NCBI GenBank assembly: GCA_021399435.1
Contig: JAJTUP010000115.1
Location: 62,001 to 126,000 of the forward strand
Length of the DNA stretch: 64,000 nucleotides
Reading direction: 5' to 3'
Source: Diaporthe sp. PMI_573
Lineage: Eukaryota; Ascomycota; Sordariomycetes; Diaporthales; Diaporthaceae
Below are positions 53,928-64,000 of this stretch, in pieces. The notes beneath the pieces were generated by a model. It did no database searches. It was not told the DNA's origin and saw only the letters and a program-made list of their open reading frames with translations. Made by a program: the position numbers and the translations under genes. The stretch's first letter is position 1. The number at the start of each line of letters is the position of its first letter.

Positions 53928-55815
53928 CAAACCGAAACTGCGAGATGCGTCCATTAGTGGTCTCAGATTTTTGCCCGCAGCGAATCATGCGCATGTTGAT
54001 CTCTCTGGCTTTCGACGCAGAACCAGATCCTATGTTACCAACGGCATAGTGCGGCCAACGACGTTAGTATTTACAAAAACGAAACGAGGGAGAACTTGGC
54101 AGGGGGAAAGTCAAATGTATAGTGAGGCTGCTGTGGGCAGATTTCATGGGAAGCTGTTGGTTCTTTTCGTCTCCCGTTACAAGTTTAATCATCGAATTAA
54201 GCTTTGCGCCGATGCTAGGAGCGTTTAATTGAAATTCGACTGTGACATTGAAGGGAAGCCTGAAGGTTCAATTACGTACAGAACAAGCGCTAGGCCTCGT
54301 AAGGACGTTGTTTTTGAGCAGCTTGCTGGGCTCAACACATCAGCCTTACTGTGATACGCTAAGGCGTACGCTAAACCCATTGAGTACAAAGTTTTGACCA
54401 TTTCAATTGCGCCCCATCTTGATCAACTCACTTGTACTGCCGAACAGCGAAGCACTATAGAGTACACACGGCAGTCAACCAGAGACACAGTATTGCTTCT
54501 TCCAACGATGAATAGCGACCGAGAGGCGCCCTGTACCACCAGCCCGCCCTCCAGGGCCGATGCTGAGCCCGGGACCCATGACACCTAAAGAGCTGTAGGG
54601 AGGACTTCTGAGTCCCATACGGATTTGAAGTAGGGTGCCCGAACGCCACCTCACCAGGCCTCAGCCTGTTACACTGAGTGAGGAAAAGAAAGGGGAGAGC
54701 GAAGCTCTGGCGGTCCCTGGCTCGCGAAGTCTTGAAGCGACTGTGGGGCTAAGGGTTAGGGTCCTTGTGACGGCCAGAGGGCTTGCCTACCGTGGCTGCC
54801 GTCACAAATGAGACTGCCTTTCAACCTGCTCGTGATATAAGTGGGCTGGTATCTCTCATTGGGTCCTGACCTTGCATATATGGTAGCGTGGGGATTGAGA
54901 ATCATAAAGACCATCCCCTTCTCATTCAATGTAAACAGAGCCGAGCACTACTTAAACGGTTGTAGTATACAGTGCTGCAGGCCTCGTCCGTACAAACATT
55001 AATCTCCTTCTTTGCCCATGTAGCAGGCGGCAGGCATTCGGCGAAAGATTTGCTTCTTCTCCCTTTCAAATTGTGGAACTATGGATTGTCGAACAACAAG
55101 GGAAGGAGGAATCGGCTACCGAAGAGACATCATTCCAGGCCAAGATAAGTTTCATTGTGAGCCAAGGTAGTCTCTTCGGTCATTTCTCTCGACTGATACA
55201 CCTTTGGGGATAGCTCTGCAAGAAGAGTTTCAGGGATGCTGATGCTGCGTTTATTTAAGCGGACATGGGATATGAACCGGTAAAGAGCCTCAGTCGGTAT
55301 GGAACTGACTCCTCCGGCAATATTCACATATCCAGGCTTGAGTCATTCGACCTGGCGAGAATCTCAAAAAGACTCGTAGATCTGATTCCACCTCCCACAT
55401 TTGCTGTGTGGCACTTTTATATCTCGAATAAGGGCACTTCAAAGCCTCGCCTGGTGAGGAAAGCGACTTCAAGTTTTCGGATTTCTCAAATTTTCCGCAG
55501 ACACTCCCGCAAGACTACGAGAAGTCATTTGAGAGTATCAGTGCCAGACACCCCACCCCCCGAAACCTGTCACCTATCACGAGGGCCCTCCTCTTGCCCC
55601 CGATTTCAATATCCTGCGTAGTCCTCGGGAACTACTCGAACTTGGCGAGATCCCCAGCGTGACTACGCAGTACTGGCATTCTGGCAAGAAGGTTTCTGGC
55701 ACAGCGTTCCATCACGAGGATGAAGCTATACAGTCGTGCGATAACACTTGGGCATTTTCTGCAAGCTAAACATCAGTATCTCTACACAGCAGAGGCATGA
55801 TTTCAACGACGTACC
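53928..55815. other. Gene-poor stretch
   Basis: No gene, RNA or element could be supported. Two telomere-like TTAGGG words near 54750 are isolated and not an array. Confidence 0.4.
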
Positions 55816-56909
55816 TTATCCGACCCTCCTCCCATCCATCTCTAACTCAACGCCAGCCTCTCCCATTTTAGCAGCAAGCACCGCTCCACGGGCACCGCCT
55901 TCCTGTTCGCTCTCGCCAGCCACAACCCCCTGAGACACAAGGTAATCACTATGGGTGATGACAATGATGTACCTGTACCTTGTCGCAGCCATCAAGTCAC
56001 ACCACCTCAAGAGGCCGCCTGGCCGACGGCGTCAAGGCTGTCAAACACCTCGTCGATGAGCATGTAGTGGGCGCGGTGCGGGGAGCGGACGTGGCCGACG
56101 TACAGCAGCGCGAAGAAGAGGGCGAGATCGATCCGCTTGCGCTCACCGCCGCTGCGCTTGCCATAAGATAGGCGGGCGTCAACCGAGAGGGAGCTATCGA
56201 GGGCGGCGGCCGAGGTGTCCTGTTCGTCCTCACCCACCGTCTCGGCAGCCGACCTGTCGCCGGCGAAGAGGGAGCGCAGCATACCAGTTGTCAAAGCGGT
56301 AGCATGCCGGCTATCCTCGAAAAGGATGGTAAGGATCTGCGTGATAACGGTGTTCAGCTCCGCGAGGGACTGGTCCAGGACGAACTTCCGGAAGGTAAAG
56401 GACGACTTGGCAGGGCTGGATGACGAGGGAGTGGGAGAGGAGACACGGCGAGATTTCTGCGCGAGCGAGGAGGCCCAGAAGTCGAGGAGGCTGCGGTCTG
56501 CCGCGAGCCTATCCATCTCGTCTCGGAGAACCTCGCGATCTGCCTCCAGGTTTTGCCAAGTTGCCGATTCGTTCTCGATGATCTGTCCGTACGTCGCTAT
56601 TCTTGCAGAATGTTCTAGCACGGCCCCTTCGAGCTCTCCAAGCTTCGCTTGTTTAGCAGTGTGGAGCTCCCGTTGACCCTGAAGGCCGGCCAGCATTCCG
56701 AGGGCTGCGTTCAGCTCTGCGGGTATAGCCTTGGCGTCGTCTGCAGAAACTTCGTTGAGACTGGCCCGCACGTCGCATTCCGGCATGTCTCTCTCACTGG
56801 CAATCTGTTGGATGATACATGGGTCGGACATAAGATAACTTAAACGGGATAGATGCCGTCGCTGTTCTGTCTCTCGACCGACCCTGCCCTCTCGTCTTTT
56901 GGCCGCCAT
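55816..56909 (-). pseudogene. SMC/Rad50-like ATPase, C-terminal part with a frameshift
   Basis: The minus frame from 56909 to 56007 gives a coiled coil (about residues 60-150) and then an ATPase lobe with the ABC signature SGGERKR and Walker B YMLIDEVFDSLD. A one-base shift at about 56006-56010 then breaks the frame; the next frame (56010-55816) continues directly with RWCDLMAATRYRYIIVITHS, the H-loop. The N-terminal Walker A lobe is missing, and the first ~28 codons look non-homologous. This is therefore a 3' gene fragment with one frameshift. The relatives are SMC-like (phage gp46/Rad50-type) ATPases acting on DNA ends. It lies 71 bp downstream of the membrane-protein gene, same strand. Confidence 0.65.
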
Positions 56910-56980
56910 CCTCCCCTCCCGGCCTTATCCAAGTGTTCCTCTCATCCGCCGTATTGGTCTCGTTATATACCGATACCCCA

Positions 56981-57714
56981 TCACCAGCGGGGATATTTCT
57001 CCTCGGTGGACGTTGGGTGATGAGTGAGGGGGGCACTCGTGAGAGGCCCGCCTACTTTTTGATCGTCGCGCCTCTCTATGTCTGGGTCTGCCTGCAATCC
57101 ATCGCCTTTCTCCGCGTCTAGATCTGCTTGCAATTGACGATGGGGCTCCTTCGGTTGGGAAGCCTGCTCCAAGACGCCATCCATGATCTTTTTCATTTCC
57201 CGGCTCCCGAGATACGCCGACAAAGAAATCAACAGGACCACGACTAAGCAGATGAAGCCAATGACGGACCAGAAGATGACGACGGTCTTTCCGAGCTTGT
57301 AGAATATGTCGACGTGGTAGGCGTGGTCGGCGTGTCCCGCCTCGCGCAGGACCTCGGCCCAGCGGTACTTGCGCACGGCGTCCCAAGCCGGCGCTGTGAT
57401 GGCGAGATGCAGGACTGAAGCACCTAACAGGCGGAGCAAGACGTGGCGGCGGTACTCGGTGCCCCAACTTTCGTAGCTATACGCGATCATGCCGCCATTG
57501 CCGAAGAGTCCGAGAAAGGCGAAAACAAGGATGACCGCGGTCCAGTCCCAGTTATTGCTGCCGTGTCCCGAGAGTTGGACAAAGTCTTTGAGCCATTTGA
57601 AGGTCTCGACGATAGTGTAAATGTTGAAGCCAGCACTGGCTGTGCTGAAGAGGGCTATGACAATAATGAAGAATATAACCCCCCCCCCCGGAGAGCCTTG
57701 TTGTTGAAGCCCAT
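56981..57714 (-). CDS. Four-helix membrane protein with homopolymer frameshift
   Basis: The best start, ATG 57714 (MGFNNKALRGG), lies in a frame that joins the long frame only if the C11 run at 57679-57689 were 9 or 12 bases; as printed, the ATG frame stops shortly after. The long frame encodes four membrane helices (about residues 18-40, 65-88, 100-118 and 145-172), a conserved VLREAGHADH loop before helix 4, and an acidic cytoplasmic tail of ~70 residues. It resembles multi-pass fungal proteins of unknown function. Its promoter is included in the large palindrome, whose left edge is 57740. Confidence 0.6.
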
Positions 57715-58770
57715 TGTAGAAAAGATCGAGCAAAGGACGAAGGGCAAATGTGAGCGCTATAGGCGTGTGTGGTAGTGTGGCCTCGTGTTGTGCTGGGCTG
57801 AAGGGGCAAGCAAAATGAGTTGTCGAGAAAATAGAGAGAAGAAAAGCATGTGGCCAGGGGGCGGGATCTGTTGCGCCTTTTAACCGTCTCGGGCTGTTTT
57901 GAACGCGCTATGCTCGGGGTGTAAAGTCTGCCTTGCGGTTGCCTGTTCGACCTAGCGGACATCTTCTGGTGAGGTGGTCGCCCTCTGTGTCCCCGCGGAT
58001 ATGCAGGGGGTTGGTCAATTTACTAGCGTGGTTAGGCAACAGGCAAGGCATACATTCGGTGATGAATTTCTTTCAGACGTTTCTACTTTATGCTTTGTGC
58101 CCCGTTACATTTTCTCCGTATTATCTGTCTTATGTCCGACGCCAGCCGGACGTTCTGCGCGAGGCGGGCCACCCAGACCACGTGGCCGCCATGGACATTC
58201 TCTTTTACGTCCAATTTTCCTTTTTGAGTCCAGATGCTCAAGTAAGGTCAGCTCTTTGGCTAACAACATTAACCTAATATTAATCACGAGAGAACGGTCG
58301 TTGTGATTGGCCAAGGAAATATATCTAGTAAAGTAGGTACCTAGGTACAGAAAGTTTTTCCATTTTCCTGTTGAAGAAGAAATGAAGGGAAGAAACGAAG
58401 AAACGAAAGAAGGCAACGGTTTTGAAGGCGTACGATTCCCCAGCAGTCAACCTGTGCACCTACCACCTATGTGAGGAACCCGTACAAGTGACTCACTGCC
58501 CTCGGAACTGGTTTCCTAGGGTCCTTCCTTCTGAATGTGCCGCTCGGGACCTCGACTGCCAGCTCTTCAAGAATGGGGTCCAGCAGATCGTGATCAACTG
58601 AGCGGACGATCTGGTCCCAGATGCTCGTTACGCGCTTTGAGAGAACAACAAACAAGCACTAATCAACCCAACTAAGTATTGTCTGGCACAAATAAGCCAA
58701 ATAAGCACCCAACAAATCCACTTTGTTGCCCAACTAGTCGTCTATCAAAGTGTTCACTGCGACGATCTAC

Positions 58771-59049
58771 TTAGGCTTCCTTCAGGCCGTCATTGCCTTC
58801 TACTTTGTCTGTCATCCAATTATAGAAAGGTTGTAAGAGCTCTGCAAGCGATTTTGTGAAAGCGCTCATGCCTCCCTTTAACGACTGGATTACCTGTTCA
58901 ATTCCATCCATCTTCTGTGTTAATCGGTCCACTTTATGAGATACCTCCCTTGTATAATTTTCAATGTTTTGAAGTGATTGCTCGAGCTGGCGTAGGTTTG
59001 CTGCCTTATCGCCATAGGAAGGGCTTGGGAATATGTTAGATTTGCTCAT
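58771..59049 (-). CDS. Coiled-coil protein (92 aa), left-arm copy
   Basis: ATG 59049 to stop 58771. A Ser/Pro lead (MSKSNIFPSPSYGDK) is followed by a heptad-like coiled coil (about 18-65) and an amphipathic end. An upstream short frame encoding a Leu/Asp-rich peptide ends 14 nt before the ATG. Function unknown. Identical to 60544-60822. Confidence 0.5.
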   Translation of the reverse strand: MSKSNIFPSPSYGDKAANLRQLEQSLQNIENYTREVSHKVDRLTQKMDGIEQVIQSLKGGMSAFTKSLAELLQPFYNWMTDKVEGNDGLKEA

Positions 59050-60543
59050 CCGCTAGGAGGAAGTTCCCAGGCTTACTGTAATTCGCTGCATACAGGCAGC
59101 GGTTGAACATCCCAGAGGTTTGTCATATCTGAGCCATAATTCTGTGTCCATAAGGAATCATTTTCTAGAAGTGGAGCCAAGTCATAAGACTGTTCGGAAC
59201 TGTCCATGTCGATTAAGCAGGTCGAGATGGAGCAATGTAAAATGCTTTGATGATGTGCAGTACCAGGATGTTGATAAAAGTCAATGGTTTTATTTCACTG
59301 TAGTATAGATATGTTAGGTTTCAACTTGTAATACATACTACTGTACGATATTTATAATTATGTATAATGTTTTATATTACGCGATTTCTTAAATCTTAAA
59401 TTGAATATTTTTCTCCCTAATACATCCTGAAACGTGAACCCAAAGATATGTAAGCAGTCATTTCTAATTATATCTCTTATTTCTTACAATTTCCGTTTCC
59501 AGTTACACGGCGATCGTGCTGCAAAAGACACATTCGGTGCCACATGGGTCCGTGTCTTATGTGTGGCAAGCTACGCTCTTGACAGTAAACACTATCCACT
59601 TCTTGAGGCTTAATTGTTCCCAATTTGTCCTGATTCATTGGCTCGGCTATATCTAAGCGGCCCGCTCTAAACATAGACAGTTTCAAGTATTTTCATGTCA
59701 GCCTGTTTATGGGGCTGTTTTGGGTTAGGGGGTTCAACTATTATGTGCTCAAGTACTTCATCAACAAACGTACGTATATTAAATTATTATTCGTTCCATT
59801 ATGCAGGGCCTTATGCACTGTACGTTTGTTGATGAAGTACTTGAGCACATAATAGTTGAACCCCCTAACCCAAAACAGCCCCATAAACAGGCTGACATGA
59901 AAATACTTGAAACTGTCTATGTTTAGAGCGGGCCGCTTAGATATAGCCGAGCCAATGAATCAGGACAAATTGGGAACAATTAAGCCTCAAGAAGTGGATA
60001 GTGTTTACTGTCAAGAGCGTAGCTTGCCACACATAAGACACGGACCCATGTGGCACCGAATGTGTCTTTTGCAGCACGATCGCCGTGTAACTGGAAACGG
60101 AAATTGTAAGAAATAAGAGATATAATTAGAAATGACTGCTTACATATCTTTGGGTTCACGTTTCAGGATGTATTAGGGAGAAAAATATTCAATTTAAGAT
60201 TTAAGAAATCGCGTAATATAAAACATTATACATAATTATAAATATCGTACAGTAGTATGTATTACAAGTTGAAACCTAACATATCTATACTACAGTGAAA
60301 TAAAACCATTGACTTTTATCAACATCCTGGTACTGCACATCATCAAAGCATTTTACATTGCTCCATCTCGACCTGCTTAATCGACATGGACAGTTCCGAA
60401 CAGTCTTATGACTTGGCTCCACTTCTAGAAAATGATTCCTTATGGACACAGAATTATGGCTCAGATATGACAAACCTCTGGGATGTTCAACCGCTGCCTG
60501 TATGCAGCGAATTACAGTAAGCCTGGGAACTTCCTCCTAGCGG

Positions 60544-60822
60544 ATGAGCAAATCTAACATATTCCCAAGCCCTTCCTATGGCGATAAGGCAGCAAACCTA
60601 CGCCAGCTCGAGCAATCACTTCAAAACATTGAAAATTATACAAGGGAGGTATCTCATAAAGTGGACCGATTAACACAGAAGATGGATGGAATTGAACAGG
60701 TAATCCAGTCGTTAAAGGGAGGCATGAGCGCTTTCACAAAATCGCTTGCAGAGCTCTTACAACCTTTCTATAATTGGATGACAGACAAAGTAGAAGGCAA
60801 TGACGGCCTGAAGGAAGCCTAA
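60544..60822 (+). CDS. Coiled-coil protein (92 aa), right-arm copy
   Basis: Mirror copy of 58771-59049 with the same translation. A segment with GTTGGG and TTAGTGCTTGTTTG repeats follows the stop (60840-60950) and includes the 47-bp sequence also found at 12994-13040, suggesting that the ORF belongs to a mobile element. Confidence 0.5.
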   Translation: MSKSNIFPSPSYGDKAANLRQLEQSLQNIENYTREVSHKVDRLTQKMDGIEQVIQSLKGGMSAFTKSLAELLQPFYNWMTDKVEGNDGLKEA

Positions 60823-61853
60823 GTAGATCGTCGCAGTGAACACTTTGATAGACGACTAGTTGGGCAACAAAGTGGATTTGTTGGGTGCTTATTTGGCTTA
60901 TTTGTGCCAGACAATACTTAGTTGGGTTGATTAGTGCTTGTTTGTTGTTCTCTCAAAGCGCGTAACGAGCATCTGGGACCAGATCGTCCGCTCAGTTGAT
61001 CACGATCTGCTGGACCCCATTCTTGAAGAGCTGGCAGTCGAGGTCCCGAGCGGCACATTCAGAAGGAAGGACCCTAGGAAACCAGTTCCGAGGGCAGTGA
61101 GTCACTTGTACGGGTTCCTCACATAGGTGGTAGGTGCACAGGTTGACTGCTGGGGAATCGTACGCCTTCAAAACCGTTGCCTTCTTTCGTTTCTTCGTTT
61201 CTTCCCTTCATTTCTTCTTCAACAGGAAAATGGAAAAACTTTCTGTACCTAGGTACCTACTTTACTAGATATATTTCCTTGGCCAATCACAACGACCGTT
61301 CTCTCGTGATTAATATTAGGTTAATGTTGTTAGCCAAAGAGCTGACCTTACTTGAGCATCTGGACTCAAAAAGGAAAATTGGACGTAAAAGAGAATGTCC
61401 ATGGCGGCCACGTGGTCTGGGTGGCCCGCCTCGCGCAGAACGTCCGGCTGGCGTCGGACATAAGACAGATAATACGGAGAAAATGTAACGGGGCACAAAG
61501 CATAAAGTAGAAACGTCTGAAAGAAATTCATCACCGAATGTATGCCTTGCCTGTTGCCTAACCACGCTAGTAAATTGACCAACCCCCTGCATATCCGCGG
61601 GGACACAGAGGGCGACCACCTCACCAGAAGATGTCCGCTAGGTCGAACAGGCAACCGCAAGGCAGACTTTACACCCCGAGCATAGCGCGTTCAAAACAGC
61701 CCGAGACGGTTAAAAGGCGCAACAGATCCCGCCCCCTGGCCACATGCTTTTCTTCTCTCTATTTTCTCGACAACTCATTTTGCTTGCCCCTTCAGCCCAG
61801 CACAACACGAGGCCACACTACCACACACGCCTATAGCGCTCACATTTGCCCTT

Positions 61854-62326
61854 GGCCCGTCGCTTCACGGAGCAACCAGCCCTCGTCATCGCGCTCCGGG
61901 TATTGCCATGAATCTTTGACGACAAACTGTTGTGAGATAGCACAGGAAACAGGTTTGTTGGGTGCAATGATGAAGATGTGTCAATTCTTCCAAAAATGCG
62001 ATGTTGCATGTATCTTGCTTGTTCTCAATAATTCATGGAAAGCAGCTTCATCATATAGCTATGTGCAGGACGTCTTTGTGCGGCTCTGCCGCACTAATCT
62101 GCCTTGCGTTTAGCCTTGTGTTGTGCCCTGTGTTCGCCTACAATTTAGCCCAATGCATGGCCACCTTTGGTGGCCTCATCGCCCTGTTTTACAGCCCTGT
62201 CATCCCTGCAGTTGAGGGGAACCTGCAAAACTTCCAACACAAACAGGGCATCTGGATCTCCTGCTTGCCCTTGCCCTTGCCTGCCTCGTCGCCACGCATT
62301 GCATCCTCGCCCGCAGGACGTGCCGT
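61854..62326. other. Spacer outside the palindrome
   Basis: Sequence after the right-arm edge. A duplicated promoter points into it, but no gene of convincing structure follows. Confidence 0.35.
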
Positions 62327-62677
62327 CTAATAACCATAGTCCATGTAGACACTCCGTTGCGCCCGTTCGGCATTTAGCTCACTCCGCCTAGCCTTCCATA
62401 AAGAAAACTCCTCCAAGGTTTTCCTGACAGCATCGCACTTGAATTGTATAAATGGATGGTCTTCAGCCAGAGTTTCTCCATTAGCGTATGGTAGGTCTGG
62501 CTCGTCCGCGGCCGAGCCGTCCTGATAAACATTATCGGTAGTGGCCGCGGTGTACTTGTCGAGGCCGGGCTTGTGGTGCTGAGTGCCGACCGTTTGCTTG
62601 CGCGGGGCGCTGGTCATGCTTGCGATGGACTCTCCGGGATCCTTGGATGCGGTCGGGTCGCGATAATCGACAGACAT
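62327..62677 (-). CDS. Small acidic protein of unknown function (116 aa)
   Basis: ATG 62677 (MSVDYRDPTASKDPGES) to TAA-type stop at 62327, uninterrupted. Hydrophilic N-terminal two thirds, helical C-terminal third (KTLEEFSLWKARRSELNAER). No signal peptide. No family recognised. It may be complete. Confidence 0.45.
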   Translation of the reverse strand: MSVDYRDPTASKDPGESIASMTSAPRKQTVGTQHHKPGLDKYTAATTDNVYQDGSAADEPDLPYANGETLAEDHPFIQFKCDAVRKTLEEFSLWKARRSELNAERAQRSVYMDYGY

Positions 62678-64000
62678 CGAGGCAGTCTAAAAAGGACACA
62701 GATGCTAAGCAGTGTGAAAAAAGGCTAGTGATTTTGTTTGAACCGAGAGGCGATAATGTGCCCGAAAAAGAGACAATGTGGCTGGCCGTGGGAAGCTCGC
62801 ATGGGGCTCCACATTCCTTGGCAGCATCGACCCGAAATCTCATTCGCGCCCAGCTTGGTCGCCCCTAATTTGGGATTTGCAAGATAGTGAAGTAAAGTAC
62901 GAAATTAAATGTACAGTACTGTAAGGCTTTCTCAAAAGAACTATAAATCCTTTAAAAGTTAGCTTGAATTATTGTAACCCAGCATCCATGTAATGGTGAC
63001 AAACGAAAGATCAAATCGATCAAAGTACGGTCTTTCGTTGTTTTCACCACGGACGCTATTTACTCACACATTAGGCCAAGTCTACCGACTCCACTCGATG
63101 TCCAAGGATTTGGCTAAAGGCTTCCTGCTGTCCGATATGTTAAACGATGAAGACTCACATCTATCATGCAACGCTGCAGAGGCACAATCGTCGTTAGGCA
63201 AATTGCCCATCTTTAAGACTTGGGCGGAAGCCTTAAAAAGATTCTCGAGCCTGGTCGAGGAAGGAGGTTTCGTTAACAGATAAGGCTGAGGCATTAATGG
63301 TGGGAGCTGGAAGAGCTGCGTGATCACTCGAGTTTCCAAAACAGTAAAAGTCCTTCACACGCCACATACTTCGTCTCGTTCATCAGTGGACGTAAAATAT
63401 AGAGAGAAATATCCAGTTTAGAGTCGATGACCAAAGCTTTGTGGAAGGCTAAGTACTAAACCGCACTTATTGGAAGAAATAATACCGGATTTTTTTCGAC
63501 ATCTACTGGGGTAGGAGCCATAACATGACCGACAAGGATGTCACGGATGAAGTCCGTCGGCGTGTCCGAGCTGGCAGCGGGCGACGCCAAGATGATCCTC
63601 GCTGAGAACATGGACCGCGCGTTCGCAGACGGGGCGTTTGGCTGCCGTGGTTCGCTTGTGAAAATGATCGCGGTGAGAGGGAGGGGTTCAGGCCGGTGGC
63701 TGGGACAAACAATCGTTGCCGAACACGTAGTCTGGCTGGAACTCAAAACTCACGCTCCAGGGGCGGTATGATTAATCATGATTTTGGGTACGCCATCTAT
63801 TTCCTTCAGTGTGAATATCCAGTTTCATCGGTCAATGATCATTCGTCCGCAGTAGCCTGTTTCAAACGATGAATGTCTGGACTCAACAAGGACAATGTCC
63901 ATCAGGCTGCGTAGTCCGGATTGTCAGCCTCGCGCAAAACGTCCGGCTGGCGTTGGGCCGACCTCCTGCACGAGGCGGGACCGCTGCATGCCACTATTCC
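62678..64000. other. Right-end stretch, repeats only
   Basis: A weak plus ORF (62993-63283, 96 codons, no motif) and opposed weak frames at 63456-63771 are not firmly supported. A relative of the small terminal repeat lies at about 63757-63825. A VLREAG-type fragment lies at about 63895-63950. Confidence 0.35.

Larger units (their letters stand above)
57740..61853. repeat. 2,034-bp-arm palindrome with 46-bp spacer
   Basis: 57740-59773 and 59820-61853 are reverse complements about the axis 59796.5; the spacer is 59774-59819. Every ORF in one arm recurs with identical translation in the other (58105-58416 with 61177-61488, 58467-58655 with 60938-61126, 58771-59049 with 60544-60822, 59477-59686 with 59907-60116). 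The outer arms carry the promoter region of the membrane-protein gene, the middle a VLREAG fragment and a small coiled-coil ORF, and the inner part is AT-rich. Identity stops sharply at 57740/61853. Confidence 0.95.

Noticed and set aside
54740..54765. Telomere-like TTAGGG words
   Set aside because: Only two near-copies, not an array; chance occurrence.
1..64000. CRISPR array, bacterial operons, rRNA genes
   Set aside because: No regularly spaced identical repeats with unique spacers and no rRNA-like sequence; introns and elements are fungal.
1..64000. Starship-type giant element with a tyrosine-recombinase (DUF3435) captain
   Set aside because: No frame resembling a DUF3435 recombinase was found on either strand.

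Overview
The window looks like an accessory or subtelomere-like segment of a filamentous ascomycete (Pezizomycotina) genome. The reasons are short spliceosomal introns (44-87 nt, GTRAGT-like donors, CTAAC/CTTAAC-like branch sites), an APSES (Mbp1-type) regulator, F-box and HET-like fragments, an acid trehalase fragment, and Fot1/pogo, hAT and Tad1-type LINE elements. There are also nonsense-only pseudogenes of the kind left by repeat-induced point mutation (RIP). The genus cannot be told from the sequence alone. There is no operon-like organisation. Intact genes are few and sit as islands among mobile elements and broken gene copies.

Layout. 0-6 kb: an intact pogo/Fot transposase running off the left edge, terminal repeats of a small element, a single-frame gene broken by two TAG codons, a degenerate pogo copy, and a small spliced gene for a secreted protein with six ~22-residue Gly-Tyr repeats (5308-5807). 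6-10.4 kb: a Ulp1-like fragment, an unknown two-exon gene (7990-9235) and a HET-like N-terminal ORF. 11.3-12.9 kb: a five-exon APSES gene without ankyrin repeats, whose last codons and stop lie in a hAT end. 13-20 kb: small ORFs, a second pogo fragment, a solo LTR, an F-box gene with 11 in-frame TAG/TAA codons, and a hAT tail. 20-24 kb is almost empty. 24-27 kb: two unknown minus-strand ORFs. 27-30 kb: an F-box tail and an acid trehalase piece fused to a pogo C-terminus. 30.6-33.2 kb: a gene broken by a 92-bp inverted duplication, and a small spliced gene.

34.1-39.9 kb: an apparently intact Tad1-like LINE (ORF1 and ORF2 overlap by 8 nt) sitting between two ~122-bp inverted arms. 39.98-40.25 kb: a second solo LTR with a perfect 5-bp target duplication. 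41.5-45.8 kb: a two-exon gene, a 394-bp inverted duplication of a gene 5' end, and the first two exons of a Ras/Rsr1-type GTPase. 46.24-50.61 kb: a complete hAT element with a perfect 8-bp target duplication, interrupted by a 1,079-bp element with 53-bp perfect inverted repeats. 55.8-57.7 kb: an SMC/Rad50-like ATPase tail with a frameshift, and a four-helix membrane protein with a frameshift in a C11 tract. 57.74-61.85 kb: a palindrome with 2,034-bp arms that appear identical and a 46-bp spacer.

The strongest unusual signals are the repeated inverted duplications at scales of 92 bp, 394 bp and 2 kb, the secreted repeat protein, the truncated APSES regulator, and the 1.1-kb element that carries an unfamiliar ORF and no recognisable transposase.
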